NCBI RefSeq assembly: GCF_002077945.1
Contig: NZ_LVYD01000013.1
Span: 310,001 to 374,000, forward strand
DNA from: Niastella vici
GTDB lineage: Bacteria; Bacteroidota; Bacteroidia; Chitinophagales; Chitinophagaceae
Length of the DNA: 64,000 nucleotides
Direction of reading: 5' to 3'
Both the position numbers and the translations under genes were made by a program. A model generated the notes under the pieces. The model did not search any database. It was not told the origin of the DNA and saw only the letters and a program-made list of their open reading frames with translations. Shown piece by piece: positions 8,532-18,234 of this stretch (position 1 is its first letter; the number at the start of each line of letters is the position of its first letter).

Positions 8532-8555
8532 CACCATTGACCATTCACCATTCAC
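8532..8555. repeat. Inverted heptamers facing the array
   Basis: Three units, CACCATT, GACCATT and CACCATT, followed by CAC keep the 7-bp period. The middle one is the exact reverse complement of the array unit AATGGTC. They start about 50 bp after the array ends and end about 10 nt from the stop codon of the GH5 gene. Together with the array they form a fold-back structure. Confidence 0.8.
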
Positions 8556-8564
8556 TACAACAAC

Positions 8565-9779
8565 TTATTTACTTTGCATCAGGGTAAGTAATTTTTTATC
8601 GAGTTTGTAACCATACCAGTCTTCATACTGCACATCGGCCCGGTTTGAATTCAGGATCCCGAAATCGCCTTTCAGTTCCCACAAGGCAAAACCGATCCCG
8701 TTCGAGGTGAGTATGTCGAGTACATCGCCAAACCACGCGAGGAATACATCGTGCGGCGTTTGGTTCCAGCAACCGCATTCACCGCAATGAACACCCACGC
8801 CCTGGTTTACCATCTCAATCCACGGTTTGTAATATTCTTCCAGTGTAGCGCGGCTGAAATAGCGGCCGCCAACTGTACCGGGCCACAAGGGCGTTGGCTG
8901 GTACGCCGCATCAGCATATACCCAGGGCGCTTTGTAATGCGAGATCTCAAATGGTGTATATCCGCGGCAACTTTGCGCAATGTTCAAATCGGCCAGCTCG
9001 GGAACCACATCTGAGCCGCCATTGTTGCCATCGGCGATAATATAATAATTGGAATTTTCTGCCCTTATTACCTGCGCGGCGGCCTGTGCTACCGAACGAT
9101 ACACAGAACCGGGAATGGCAGTGGTTGTAGAGGATGTGTCGTTTACATCTGCGCGATAACAGGGTTCATTCACCAGGTCAAAACTGATCTTGCCGGTTGA
9201 AGTATTCTTAAACCGCTTTGCCCAGTAGCTCCAGTGATAGCAAAATGCATCCTGTGCATCCTTTTCTTTAAACAGGTTGTATGGCTCATTATAGCCAGTG
9301 CTTACGCAGTAACCCGGTGCGCGGTGTAAATTCAGGCTTACATGCAGGTTATATTTCTGTGCCAGATAAATGGTTTGCTCTATCTGGTTCACCCGGCTTT
9401 CATTTATTTTATATACATCATCATTGTGGATGTACTTCTGGTATTTTTCCAGGTTCAGATAGTAGGGATAAGCCACAGGCATTCTGATGAAATCAAATCC
9501 CCAATCGGCCACCCATTTGAAGAACTCTTCGGGTGTTGAGCCGCCTGCATAATAGGGGTCTGGTTGAAAAAAGTCATTAATGTTAAAGCCCTTCCATTTG
9601 GGCAATCTGTTTTTTGAAGTGCCTGCAGTGGTTGAAGCGTTTGAATTGGTATTATTTGTATGCTGTGTAAGGGATGTGATTTCAGGTAATACTTTAGAGC
9701 ATCCTGCCAACCCACCCATAGCTGCCAACCCGACATTACGCAAGAATGTCCGGCGGTTCAGGCCTTTGTTAATTTTCAT
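8565..9779 (-). CDS. GH5 family glycoside hydrolase, Tat-type lipoprotein
   Basis: A 404-residue cellulase-superfamily enzyme (TIM barrel, retaining) likely to cut beta-glucan or mannan chains. The acid/base is Glu205 in LVNEP, the nucleophile is Glu334 in CGECG, and LHR at 151-153 is also conserved. The N-terminus has a twin-arginine motif (NRRTFL) and a lipobox (LAGC, Cys27), so it is probably Tat-exported and lipidated. A Ser/Thr/Asn linker (about 37-58) precedes the catalytic domain. It faces the DUF6266 gene across the repeat array. Exact substrate unknown. Confidence 0.92.
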   Translation of the reverse strand: MKINKGLNRRTFLRNVGLAAMGGLAGCSKVLPEITSLTQHTNNTNSNASTTAGTSKNRLPKWKGFNINDFFQPDPYYAGGSTPEEFFKWVADWGFDFIRMPVAYPYYLNLEKYQKYIHNDDVYKINESRVNQIEQTIYLAQKYNLHVSLNLHRAPGYCVSTGYNEPYNLFKEKDAQDAFCYHWSYWAKRFKNTSTGKISFDLVNEPCYRADVNDTSSTTTAIPGSVYRSVAQAAAQVIRAENSNYYIIADGNNGGSDVVPELADLNIAQSCRGYTPFEISHYKAPWVYADAAYQPTPLWPGTVGGRYFSRATLEEYYKPWIEMVNQGVGVHCGECGCWNQTPHDVFLAWFGDVLDILTSNGIGFALWELKGDFGILNSNRADVQYEDWYGYKLDKKLLTLMQSK

Positions 9780-10004
9780 ATACGCCCAAGGAGTTTTAAA
9801 GTGAGAAAAATATTCCGCTACATTTATTCGATTTCTTAGTTAGCATTAAACGTACCAAAAAATGTTACAGTAACGGTTAATCTACAATTTTAATCTCCTG
9901 TTTTGGACTGTTGCCAAACCGTCAGATGTATTTCGTTTGTGTGTCACTGATAATTGATGATGCATTTGCGAATGTCGGGTTGCCTGCATATATACAAATA
10001 GAAA

Positions 10005-10024
10005 AGCCCCCGCGAAAGGGGGCT
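10005..10024 (-). terminator. Rho-independent terminator
   Basis: A perfect stem, AGCCCCC with GGGGGCT, has loop GCGAAA, and on the minus strand it is followed by TTTTC. It lies 18 nt beyond the stop of the FG-GAP gene. Confidence 0.85.
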
Positions 10025-10042
10025 CTTCTCTCAATTGTTAAC

Positions 10043-13000
10043 TTAAAAAACGACAACCCTGTTTGAAGATATTTTAGTATTGTTCTTTCCAAATACAGTT
10101 AGAAAATAAATTCCCGGTGTCATCGAGACAGGCCGCATCAGGTACACGGTTTGTCTGAATCGGGTAATCTGAATGGTTTGCTCTACAAATTTTTGGCCAG
10201 CCACATTGTGCAACGCTATGCAATAAGTGTTTTCTTTTAGCCCCGTGAACTGTACACTTATTTTGTCGACAATGGGATTGGGCGCTATTACCACGCGGGC
10301 GGTGGTGGGTTCAGTAATGGAGAAGGTCAAAATGTTCGAGTATTTGTAATCGGTGTTGTTGTCGATCATCTTTAACCGGTAATATTGAGTGCCGGCATCG
10401 GCGTTTTTGTCGGAAAATGCGTAATCGATGTGATTTGAGTTTTCCCAGGGAAATACAATGCCAATGCTTTCAAAATGGCTGCCATCGCGGCTTCGTTCTA
10501 CCTCAAACCGGTTCAGGTTTTCTTCATGACTGGTTTTCCAGTATAAATTAATGTTGTTGTTTTGTTCCTTTCCCCCAAATTCTTCAATAACCACCGGCAA
10601 AGGGCTGGCGCTTGCGCACAGTTGTGTGTTGAACAAAAATGACTTGCCCACACCATTATCACCCACGGTAAAATTGTATAACAGGCCGAGCGTACTCCCC
10701 AAATTCAACAGGCTGTTATCAAAATCAAGCGCTGCTGCCGGGGAGCCAACAAGAATGCGGGTGGTAGCACCTGGGCCTGTTATGCCGGTAACACCGGCAA
10801 CACTGAATCCGAACAGGGAAATGGCATTCACCGAAAGAAAGTCGCTGCCATAGTCGGTTGATGCGGTATACCCTGGCGTGCCATTGTAGGTGCCGGTTGA
10901 ATTTCCCAGGAATACATAGGCCGAACCGCCTACTGCATTCGCCTGCAACTGCGTCAATGTTGCCCCCGATGATAAAGGCTCGCCCACTACCAGGTCGGTA
11001 TACCCATCGCAGTTAACATCATAGGCGTTATCGATGGCCGCGCCAAACAGCACGTTCAAATGAAGGGTATTTAATACCGACAGCAGGCTGGAGGAGCGCG
11101 GTGATTCCAGCACCTGATCACTCGTAACGGAGGCGCCTGGTGAGCTCGTGCGCTTTTTAAAGATGTGAACGTTGCCACTATGAATGGTGAGACTTAATGC
11201 GTTTGACAGCAACCCGCCGGTAGGCGCGCCAATGGCCACATTACCGTTGCGGTTCCCATCCAAACCTTTTATGCCTTTTACTTTATAGCCGAATAAATTG
11301 GCGGCATCCGAAAACAAATTGCCACTTGTTGGTTTCAGCGTTGTGCCAATTGTGTTGATGATACCTGAACCGGTTCCATAATAAATATGGGCCGTTCCGC
11401 TTAAGATCTGTCCGCTCAGCAAACCGCCCAATGACGAAAGGTCGGCCCCCGCGGGCGCACCGGCTATTACATCGGCATAGCCATCGTTATTGAAATCGCC
11501 CACCCCATCAACACTAAAGCCGAATAATAAACCGCTTCCTGTAAGCGACGGAAAAGAGGCCAGTCCTAACAGGGAAGCCGAAGGTGTTTGCAACTGCACC
11601 GGTGTGGTGGTGGTTAAATTTCCGGAATAATAAACAAAGGCTGCCCCGTTTTGAACAGCCGTTAAACCGGCGCCCAGGTAACCTGGCGCTCCCACAATAA
11701 TATCTGATTTGTTATCACCATCGAGGTCGCCGGTGGCAGCTACAGAAAAACCAAAAAGGGCATTCACCGATACATTGCTAAGCAATACACCGGCTATGCC
11801 CGTACTGAAGAAACCCGTGCCCTGTAGCTTAATTTCAATAAAATTCGTTGGATTGGAAGTGGCGGAATTGCTTCCGGGATATACATATACTTTTCCTGCT
11901 TTTACCGTAACCGATGTAGTTCCCAGAATGTCCGATGCGGTAGTGGTATAGGTATCGAGCGGCGCGCCAATAATAATATCATTGATGCCGTCGCCGTTTA
12001 CATCGCCTGCATCAACACTGGTGCCAAAAAGGGCGCCGGCTACCGCAGTACCCGGTTGTAATGTTTTGGCCGGCGTAGTAGCTAACCCTGCCGGTGAACC
12101 GTAAAACACAAACACCGCACCCACGCTGGCGAGGGAGCCATTGCCACTGATGATATTGGTTAATCCTGGTGCGCTGATGGCCGCATCGCCATAACCATCG
12201 CCATTCACATCGCCCAAACCGGTTACCGCATATCCATATAATGATGAATTCAATTGTAATGAGGTAAGACCGCTAACAAGACCATCGGCCGATGTGCTCC
12301 ACTCGGGCGTTTTATTCAGCGGGTCAATGGTAACGGGGTAGGTTGCCTGGCTGTCGTCTACTTCTATAGTTAGCATACCCGTGTTAAAATGCAGGGAGGC
12401 CGGTAATTTTTTTTGATTGGCATCCCATACATGCAGGTCTTCATAAGCAAGCACCATTTTATCGGCAGCATTAAAAAATGCCAGGCAGTTACTGTTCAGC
12501 AACCTGGCATGCAGGTCAGTAACGGGTTGAATGGACACCGTAAGTGCGCCATCGCCTGGCATTTTCCTGTTTACCAAAAAGTTCTGGCGTAAGCCATCCC
12601 TGTTATTCAGATATTCTACGTGAAAATGATCATAATTGTATTGCAACCGGTTGCCCGCATGAGTGATCGTATATTGCTGGCCGGGCGCCCATTGTATGGC
12701 TGAGCGTCCTATGCCTTTGAGCTGGAACGCCACCTGCCAGGCCGCTTGTTGCCTGTTTGCTGCTGTATAACCGGCCGGTGACAAATAATACCCGGTACGG
12801 TTGTGTGTATTAGTGGTAGTAAAGCAGCCATAGGGACGAGCCGGGTTTATTTGTTCTTCGAGTTGCTGTATGTTTTTAACTGCTTCACTATACCAACCCG
12901 GCGAGATGCCGGCGTTAGCCGGTAATTCTTTATTGGAAAGAAAAGTTTTAGATTGATTCATTTTCTGCACAGCAGGCGTTTGAGCAGGTACGGTAAGGTA

Positions 13001-13048
13001 GGGAAGTGCTGCAATAAGCACCCACATAAGGTAAAAGTTTGATTTCAC
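10043..13048 (-). CDS. FG-GAP/integrin-alpha repeat protein with T9SS sorting domain
   Basis: A 1001-residue secreted protein. Residues 1-22 are a signal peptide ending in VPAQ. After a beta-rich N-terminal part come at least seven FG-GAP repeats (about 265-760) with calcium-binding motifs such as DVNGDGYGD, DVNGDGIND, DLDGDNKSD, DFNNDGYAD and DVNCDGYTD. These form a beta-propeller like integrin alpha chains. A fibronectin-like region (about 815-905) precedes a C-terminal type A sorting domain (about 915-1001, from VIAPNPIVDKI), which directs export by the type IX secretion system. It is probably surface-attached and adhesive. A terminator follows. Confidence 0.93.
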   Translation of the reverse strand: MKSNFYLMWVLIAALPYLTVPAQTPAVQKMNQSKTFLSNKELPANAGISPGWYSEAVKNIQQLEEQINPARPYGCFTTTNTHNRTGYYLSPAGYTAANRQQAAWQVAFQLKGIGRSAIQWAPGQQYTITHAGNRLQYNYDHFHVEYLNNRDGLRQNFLVNRKMPGDGALTVSIQPVTDLHARLLNSNCLAFFNAADKMVLAYEDLHVWDANQKKLPASLHFNTGMLTIEVDDSQATYPVTIDPLNKTPEWSTSADGLVSGLTSLQLNSSLYGYAVTGLGDVNGDGYGDAAISAPGLTNIISGNGSLASVGAVFVFYGSPAGLATTPAKTLQPGTAVAGALFGTSVDAGDVNGDGINDIIIGAPLDTYTTTASDILGTTSVTVKAGKVYVYPGSNSATSNPTNFIEIKLQGTGFFSTGIAGVLLSNVSVNALFGFSVAATGDLDGDNKSDIIVGAPGYLGAGLTAVQNGAAFVYYSGNLTTTTPVQLQTPSASLLGLASFPSLTGSGLLFGFSVDGVGDFNNDGYADVIAGAPAGADLSSLGGLLSGQILSGTAHIYYGTGSGIINTIGTTLKPTSGNLFSDAANLFGYKVKGIKGLDGNRNGNVAIGAPTGGLLSNALSLTIHSGNVHIFKKRTSSPGASVTSDQVLESPRSSSLLSVLNTLHLNVLFGAAIDNAYDVNCDGYTDLVVGEPLSSGATLTQLQANAVGGSAYVFLGNSTGTYNGTPGYTASTDYGSDFLSVNAISLFGFSVAGVTGITGPGATTRILVGSPAAALDFDNSLLNLGSTLGLLYNFTVGDNGVGKSFLFNTQLCASASPLPVVIEEFGGKEQNNNINLYWKTSHEENLNRFEVERSRDGSHFESIGIVFPWENSNHIDYAFSDKNADAGTQYYRLKMIDNNTDYKYSNILTFSITEPTTARVVIAPNPIVDKISVQFTGLKENTYCIALHNVAGQKFVEQTIQITRFRQTVYLMRPVSMTPGIYFLTVFGKNNTKISSNRVVVF

Positions 13049-13562
13049 TTGTAAGCGTTTATGGTGAACAGAATATAACTCATGACCTATGCAGCGGTTG
13101 TTGCCTGCATACGTAAAGCCATGTAGGCTTCAATGAATTGATTAATGGAGGTAGGAAATATTGGAATGAGATCGACGGAATTCCCGGGGTTGGTTTTCTT
13201 TCAAATATTGGATGATGTACTTGTGGTTCGTTGCTGAGGTAAAATTAGATCGCCTTGTGTGTTTCTTTTACCCCTATTCATTCAAAGAATACCGGCATCG
13301 GGCCAACAAACACTTAGACGTTCAAGTTATATCGGCTGATAATTGATAAAAGTCAAATCAATAAACAGCTAACCCTATAATTAAGGGAAAATGCTTAGCG
13401 GTAATTAATGTTTCTGCTCAAATGGTCAAATACAATTGATTAGCAAAGGTTCATAAAAAGTACTCAGGTGTATGTAATTATATAGTCTTTGGTTTAATGC
13501 CTGATGATTATTGGCGGGCACCTTGTTAAAAACCTTAAATCATAATCAAAACCAGTAGAAGT
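13049..13562. other. 514-bp divergent intergenic region
   Basis: It separates the divergent FG-GAP and AraC genes, so it must hold both promoters. I see no exact TAnnTTTG box. A TGGC-N7-TTGT string at 13512-13526 is a poor sigma-54 match with the -12 GC missing. AT-rich sequence predominates before the AraC start. Confidence 0.5.
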
Positions 13563-14588
13563 ATGAAAAGCTATTCAATACGTGTAAGCAAAATAGAGGG
13601 AGACGATGCGTTTAAAGAATTGGCCCACGAAGTAGAAGGGGAGTTGTCGGCAGGCAATACCCTTATCAGGTTTTCGGGTGAAATGGGGCGTGGACAAATC
13701 AGAAAATGGCATCTCGACGCCGGATTGTATATGCGGGTGTGGGACCTTTATCTTTCGAAACCTGTTGAATTTATAAAAGAAGCATTACCGGTATATATTG
13801 CCAACAACGGGTACAGCCTGTTGTGCATACAAACGCCTGAATCGGTTGAGTTGAAGACGGTGAACCAGCATCAGCAATTTAATAAAGCGCGGGAGCGGCG
13901 GTTTGCCCTGGTGCCCGATTCGGTAAATGCGGGTTTGCAACTGGCTGCGCAACAGCCGGTGCAATTGATCGAATTTTCCATTTCGGCTTACTGGTTGAAG
14001 CAGCAACCTGGGTACATTCCCGTTGCCCAGTATTTTAATGATGGCGTTATGGACGATAACGGGGTGCCATTGCTGATTGAATCCATGACGGTAAAAACCA
14101 GTCAGGTGGCAGGCCGGATGATCGATTGTGTATACGTTCCGGAAGCCGGCGCCAGCAATATGCTTTCCGCAGCGGGCATCCTGATAAAAGATTTTCTCAG
14201 CGCAGCTTCCCGCGAAGAAACCGATAAAACAAACAGCCATATCGATCTGTATTATGAGAAAGTAAAAGAAGCGGAAGCTATTTTATTATCGAATCTGCAA
14301 AAATCGCCGCCGCGCATGAGCATCATTGCTAAAACAGTGGCGTTGAGTGAGTCAACACTCAAGCGGTATTTCAAGCTTATTTATGGTAAAAGCGTTTATG
14401 AATATTATTTGAACAGAAAGATGGAACTGGCAAGGACCTTACTGTTACAAAAAACCTATTCGGTAAACGAAATGGCCGAAGTGATGGGGTACGAAAAGGT
14501 GAGCCATTTTATTGAGATCTTCAAGAAACATCATGGTTGCTCACCGGGAAGCATTAAGAAATCGCAAATGGCAAATACAGAATATTAA
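13563..14588 (+). CDS. AraC family transcriptional regulator
   Basis: A 341-residue protein. The first roughly 230 residues are an unassigned sensory region. The C-terminal roughly 95 residues hold two helix-turn-helix motifs, with STLKRYFKLIYGKSVYEYY and MAEVMGYEKVSHFIEIFKK followed by HHGCSPGSIKK, the classic AraC/XylS signature. It binds DNA and probably controls nearby genes. It is divergent from the FG-GAP protein and upstream of the stress-gene run, but its target cannot be told from sequence. A candidate terminator lies at 14666-14699. Confidence 0.92.
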   Translation: MKSYSIRVSKIEGDDAFKELAHEVEGELSAGNTLIRFSGEMGRGQIRKWHLDAGLYMRVWDLYLSKPVEFIKEALPVYIANNGYSLLCIQTPESVELKTVNQHQQFNKARERRFALVPDSVNAGLQLAAQQPVQLIEFSISAYWLKQQPGYIPVAQYFNDGVMDDNGVPLLIESMTVKTSQVAGRMIDCVYVPEAGASNMLSAAGILIKDFLSAASREETDKTNSHIDLYYEKVKEAEAILLSNLQKSPPRMSIIAKTVALSESTLKRYFKLIYGKSVYEYYLNRKMELARTLLLQKTYSVNEMAEVMGYEKVSHFIEIFKKHHGCSPGSIKKSQMANTEY

Positions 14589-14665
14589 TGTGGCAAACAT
14601 CAGCACAATTTGTCCTGGTTTTAACCGGGATAAAACTCAAGTTCCCTAAGTCGGCGTGCAATAAT

Positions 14666-14699
14666 AACCCTGCGAAGTTAATTGCTTTGTAGGGTTTTT
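14666..14699 (+). terminator. Candidate terminator after AraC gene
   Basis: AACCCT (14666-14671) pairs with AGGGTT (14691-14696), with inner AAG/CTT pairing, followed by a T tract. The loop is moderately long, so confidence is limited. Confidence 0.5.
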
Positions 14700-14829
14700 C
14701 TTTGCCCGCCGTCCGCGTGCCACTGAAGCTTTAGCGGAGGCGCAAGTCTTGCCGAAGGCGGAAAGCACTGGCAAATTAGCATAACTTGTTCCCGACTTTA
14801 GTCATGATCAACAAATTAGTCCATTATTC

Positions 14830-15342
14830 TTAAAATCCCAGGCGGGCAAGGGGTTGAAAAACGTATGGTTCAGTGCGAACGGGTTCTTTGAACAGCCAGT
14901 TATAGAACCGGTTCAACCATCCTATGAGGTTATGTTTATAGGCAAACCGGGGCTGAACCGTATAATATTTGGCGGCGCCTATTTTGAACTTCACCAGTAC
15001 CATTTCTTTAAATGCTTTTGCTTTTATATCTTCTGATAACCCGATAATGCTGTTCAACTCTTCGGGATCAGCTATTATATATGCTTTACCGGTAATTTGA
15101 AGGTAGTAACCTTTGCCTTTGCGGTAGAACTGCATGTCGGCCGGAAACTCCCGGTCAAACTCGTTCAGCTGTTGTTCGGGCCGGTTGGTGAAAAACCAGA
15201 TATTCGCTACTTCATCAACTTTTAATATGGATACGATAGTTGTCGGGAATTTTAACACGCCTCCTCCTAAATTATAAAACAACGCACTGCCAATTCCCTG
15301 GATCTTATCCTGTAAAAAAGATATACTGTTGGCGGCTCTCAT
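14830..15342 (-). CDS. Pyridoxamine 5'-phosphate oxidase-like (general stress) protein
   Basis: A 170-residue split-barrel flavin-binding-like protein. ANIWFFTNRPEQQLNEF and YYLQITGKAYIIADPEE follow the general stress protein 26 / PNPOx-like pattern, in which such proteins bind FMN or related cofactors. No signal peptide. It is oriented away from the following DUF892 gene and starts the group of stress-type genes. The true cofactor or substrate is unknown. Confidence 0.75.
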   Translation of the reverse strand: MRAANSISFLQDKIQGIGSALFYNLGGGVLKFPTTIVSILKVDEVANIWFFTNRPEQQLNEFDREFPADMQFYRKGKGYYLQITGKAYIIADPEELNSIIGLSEDIKAKAFKEMVLVKFKIGAAKYYTVQPRFAYKHNLIGWLNRFYNWLFKEPVRTEPYVFQPLARLGF

Positions 15343-15544
15343 ATGTGTGTGTTTTAGCTTAGTTAAAGTTCAAATCCAATACCAGTAAGAGAAATTGCCA
15401 TAAAGGGAAACTGAACCCTTTTCACGTAGAGTTTTTTCTACACATACTTTCTCTGTTGATACCCTGCAGATGCTTTACCGTGGCATCCATTTTTCATCAT
15501 TCAGTTAGTACAATCTGTTTTTAATCACCACAAAACAATGCGTT

Positions 15545-16153
15545 ATGGAAAGAGGAAGGAGTTCAAAAAATCAAGGGGCAACCAAGAGTACTACCAATAA
15601 GAGCAAAACAACAACAGGCAAAAAAGATCACCAGTCATTATTAAGAAAGTTCTTTGTAGAAGAGCTGCAGGATATTTATTGGGCCGAAAAACATTTGGTC
15701 AAGGAATTACCCAAATTACAAAAGGCCGCCACAACTGATGAACTGGCCGATGCCTTCGGCGATCATCAGGCTGCCACGGAAGAACATGTAAGCCGGTTGG
15801 AAGACGTGTTCAAAATGATGGGTGAAACTCCCAAAGCCAAAAAATGCGAGGCCATGGAAGGACTGGTAAAAGAAGCTCAAAGCATAATTGAAGACACTGA
15901 AGAAGAAACCGCTACCCGCGATGTAGCCCTTATTATGGCTGAACAAAAGGTAGAGCATTATGAAATTGCTACATATGGTAGTCTGGTTCAACTGGCAAAA
16001 ACCATCGGTATGAATGAAGTGGCCGATGTGCTAGCCGAAACGTTACAGGAAGAAAAGGAAGCAGATGAATTGCTTACCAGCATTGCCGAAAGCAGTGTGA
16101 ATGAACAAGGGGCTACTGAAGAAGGAAGTGAAGGCGAAGGAGAGGACGAATAA
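15545..16153 (+). CDS. DUF892 (YciF-like) ferritin-like protein
   Basis: A 202-residue protein. After a basic, Ser/Thr/Lys-rich N-terminus (about 1-30) it has the DUF892 four-helix bundle (about 31-185), starting LLRKFFVEELQDIYWAEKHL. Glu and His residues are spaced as in ferritin-like di-iron folds: ELQDIYWAEKHL, EEHVSRLE, AEQKVEHYEIA. The acidic tail (about 186-202) is unusual. The family is stress-induced in E. coli (YciF), but its reaction is not established. A strong terminator follows at 16270-16299. Confidence 0.92.
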   Translation: MERGRSSKNQGATKSTTNKSKTTTGKKDHQSLLRKFFVEELQDIYWAEKHLVKELPKLQKAATTDELADAFGDHQAATEEHVSRLEDVFKMMGETPKAKKCEAMEGLVKEAQSIIEDTEEETATRDVALIMAEQKVEHYEIATYGSLVQLAKTIGMNEVADVLAETLQEEKEADELLTSIAESSVNEQGATEEGSEGEGEDE

Positions 16154-16269
16154 AAAGTTGCCTTATTAGAATTTCATTAAAAACAGTACACAAATACCTC
16201 AAATAACAAGGCTGGTATAACTTTTTTAGTTCTGGTTATAGATTTAGGGGTTTTTTAAGGTCTACTGGT

Positions 16270-16299
16270 GTCGGGCCATTCCTGGCCTGACTTTTTTTT
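16270..16299 (+). terminator. Rho-independent terminator after DUF892 gene
   Basis: Stem GTC-GGCCA pairs with TGGCC-GAC, with one G/T opposition and loop TTCC, followed by eight T. Confidence 0.85.
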
Positions 16300-16378
16300 G
16301 TTCATCCCTCGCTTATTTAATGTTAGAATATTAAATGTTGGAATGTCCCCATTCCTGCTTTTCTAAATACTTAAAGTT

Positions 16379-16843
16379 ATGCGACCTAAAACGAAGAACA
16401 GGCTGTCATTACTGTTCCAGAAGATGTCGAATAAAGTGACGAAAGCAACCGGCTCGCCTCTGGCTTTTATAATTGCTGCAGCCATAATTATCGTATGGGG
16501 TATTACGGGGCCTATTTTCGGGTTTTCCGATACCTGGCAGCTGGTGATCAATACCGGAACTACCATCATTACTTTTTTAATGGTATTTATCATTCAGCAA
16601 AGTCAGAATAAAGAAACTACAGCCATTCAGTTGAAACTGAATGAATTAATAGCCAGTCATGAAAGAGCGAGCAATCGCCTGATAGTTGTTGAAGACCTCA
16701 CTGAAGAGGAACTGGACCGCATCAGAAAGTTCTATGTAAAACTATCCGAACTGGCAGAAAAGGAAAATGATGTGAATAGCTCACATTCACTAAATGAGGC
16801 AGAAAATCTGCATTTATTGAAAAAGAAACATAAAACTGGGTAA
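16379..16843 (+). CDS. Low-affinity iron permease family protein
   Basis: A 154-residue inner-membrane protein with two hydrophobic helices (about 25-42 and 50-75), the IIQQSQNKET motif and a KLNELI segment. This matches the small bacterial low-affinity iron permease family. It is about half the size of fungal Fet4, so actual iron transport is unproven. The C-terminus is charged and probably cytoplasmic. Its stop overlaps the topoisomerase start (TAATG), so the two genes are translationally coupled. Confidence 0.82.
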   Translation: MRPKTKNRLSLLFQKMSNKVTKATGSPLAFIIAAAIIIVWGITGPIFGFSDTWQLVINTGTTIITFLMVFIIQQSQNKETTAIQLKLNELIASHERASNRLIVVEDLTEEELDRIRKFYVKLSELAEKENDVNSSHSLNEAENLHLLKKKHKTG

Positions 16844-17937
16844 TGATGGGGCAGCTGGCAAAAGTGGTGACGCACAGGCAATATTTGAAAATATACCGGG
16901 ATTATGCAAAGGCTGCTACCCTGGCCGAGCTGGTTTATGTATCAGATACTCAACCGGGCATTATACGAACCAAAAAAGGCCGGGGCTATATGTACCAGTA
17001 CAAAGGGAAAGTGCTGAGTAATAAAGAAGAAATAAACAGGATCCGCAGTCTGGCCATTCCACCCTCCTGGAGCTCGGTGTGGATCTGTTCCCTGGCAAAT
17101 GGTCATATACAGGCTACCGGGTTGGATATACGCAAACGCAAGCAATACCGCTATCATCCATTATGGTCGCTATTGCGCAATGAAACGAAATTCCATCGCT
17201 TATATGAATTTGGGAAAGCCCTGCCGGCTTTACGCAGCCGGTTGGAAGCCGATCTGAATAAAAAAGAACTGAGCGCATTAAAGGTCATTGCCACTGTTAT
17301 TAGCCTGATGGAACGTACCTATATCAGGATCGGCAGCGGGGAATACGAAAGACAGAACGGGTCACATGGCCTAACCACGCTGAAAGACAAACATGTAGCT
17401 ATTTCAGGCGATACCATCCGGTTCTCTTTTACCGGAAAGAAGGGGGTGAACCATGATATAACGCTTAAAAGTAAACGGCTGGCGCGCATTGTAAAGAACT
17501 GCCGCGAAATACCGGGGAAGGAATTGTTCCAGTATTATGATGAGGATGGCAATGCACATCCGGTTGATTCGGGCATGATAAACAATTACATAAAGGAAGC
17601 CACAGGTATGGACTTTACCTCGAAAGATTTCAGGACCTGGGCTGGTTCGCTGAACCTGTTGCGCTCGTTAAAAGCTATGGGCGAAGCAGTTACGGCGACA
17701 GATAATAAGAAGAATATTGTGGCAGCGCTCGATGAAGTGAGTATAAAGTTGGGGAATACCCGCACTGTTTGTAAAAAATACTACGTACATCCCGGGCTGA
17801 TAGCTTTATACGAGGAGAATTGTTTGAGTAAATACCTTACAGAACTGGATAAGCAGAATGAAGTTCAGAATTGCACCGGATTGCATGCAGACGAGCAGGT
17901 TTTGATGAAAATTCTACAGTCATTCCACAAAATCTGA
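16843..17937 (+). CDS. DNA topoisomerase IB (poxvirus/bacterial type)
   Basis: A 364-residue enzyme that relaxes supercoils by transient single-strand breaks. The N-terminal domain has LAIPPSWSSVWIC (70-82) and GHIQATGLD (87-95). The catalytic domain carries the recombinase-like active site: RIGSGEYERQNGSHGLTTL (162-180), KDFRTWAG (261-268) and nucleophile Tyr314 in CKKYYVHP. Two ATGs in tandem (16843 and 16846) follow the overlapping stop of the iron-permease gene. The enzyme is often an accessory, stress-associated topoisomerase in bacteria. It is complete and has no inactivating change. Confidence 0.95.
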   Translation: MMGQLAKVVTHRQYLKIYRDYAKAATLAELVYVSDTQPGIIRTKKGRGYMYQYKGKVLSNKEEINRIRSLAIPPSWSSVWICSLANGHIQATGLDIRKRKQYRYHPLWSLLRNETKFHRLYEFGKALPALRSRLEADLNKKELSALKVIATVISLMERTYIRIGSGEYERQNGSHGLTTLKDKHVAISGDTIRFSFTGKKGVNHDITLKSKRLARIVKNCREIPGKELFQYYDEDGNAHPVDSGMINNYIKEATGMDFTSKDFRTWAGSLNLLRSLKAMGEAVTATDNKKNIVAALDEVSIKLGNTRTVCKKYYVHPGLIALYEENCLSKYLTELDKQNEVQNCTGLHADEQVLMKILQSFHKI

Positions 17938-18124
17938 GTTAGAATGGGAAGTATTTTCTACACCCGCAAACAGTTCCCGTTTAAAATTTTAGGCATAGTT
18001 TTTATAAAAATATATATACATCCGGTGCAATGTAACGGACGGGAAAGTGAGCAGGAGCCGGAAAAAATAGATCACATAAACTCATTATAAACTTACGCTA
18101 CAAATCAGGCCTTAACCAAGGACT

Positions 18125-18152
18125 CCCGATGTTTCTACATCGGGTTTTTTTT
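18125..18152 (+). terminator. Rho-independent terminator downstream of topoisomerase IB
   Basis: CCCGATGT pairs with ACATCGGG around loop TTCT, followed by eight T. It lies 187 nt after the topoisomerase stop. Confidence 0.85.
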
Positions 18153-18234
18153 GTTCCTACTCTAAGGCGGAAGGAACAAGTGAACAGCCTGATGAAATTT
18201 ATTGAAGACCTTTGCGATGGATGACTGAAAGGTA

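Noticed and set aside
7827-8555. CRISPR-like array
   Set aside because: There are no unique spacers; units are contiguous 7-bp copies, far shorter than CRISPR repeats, and no cas genes are nearby.
7834-8610. Three long forward frames of MVNGQWS repeats through the heptamer array
   Set aside because: They follow automatically from a 7-bp repeat without stops and have no start-site context or family; treated as repeat DNA, not genes.
13512-13526. Possible sigma-54 promoter TGGC-N7-TTGT before the AraC gene
   Set aside because: The essential GC at -12 is replaced by GT and the ACG after TGGC is missing, so the match is too weak.
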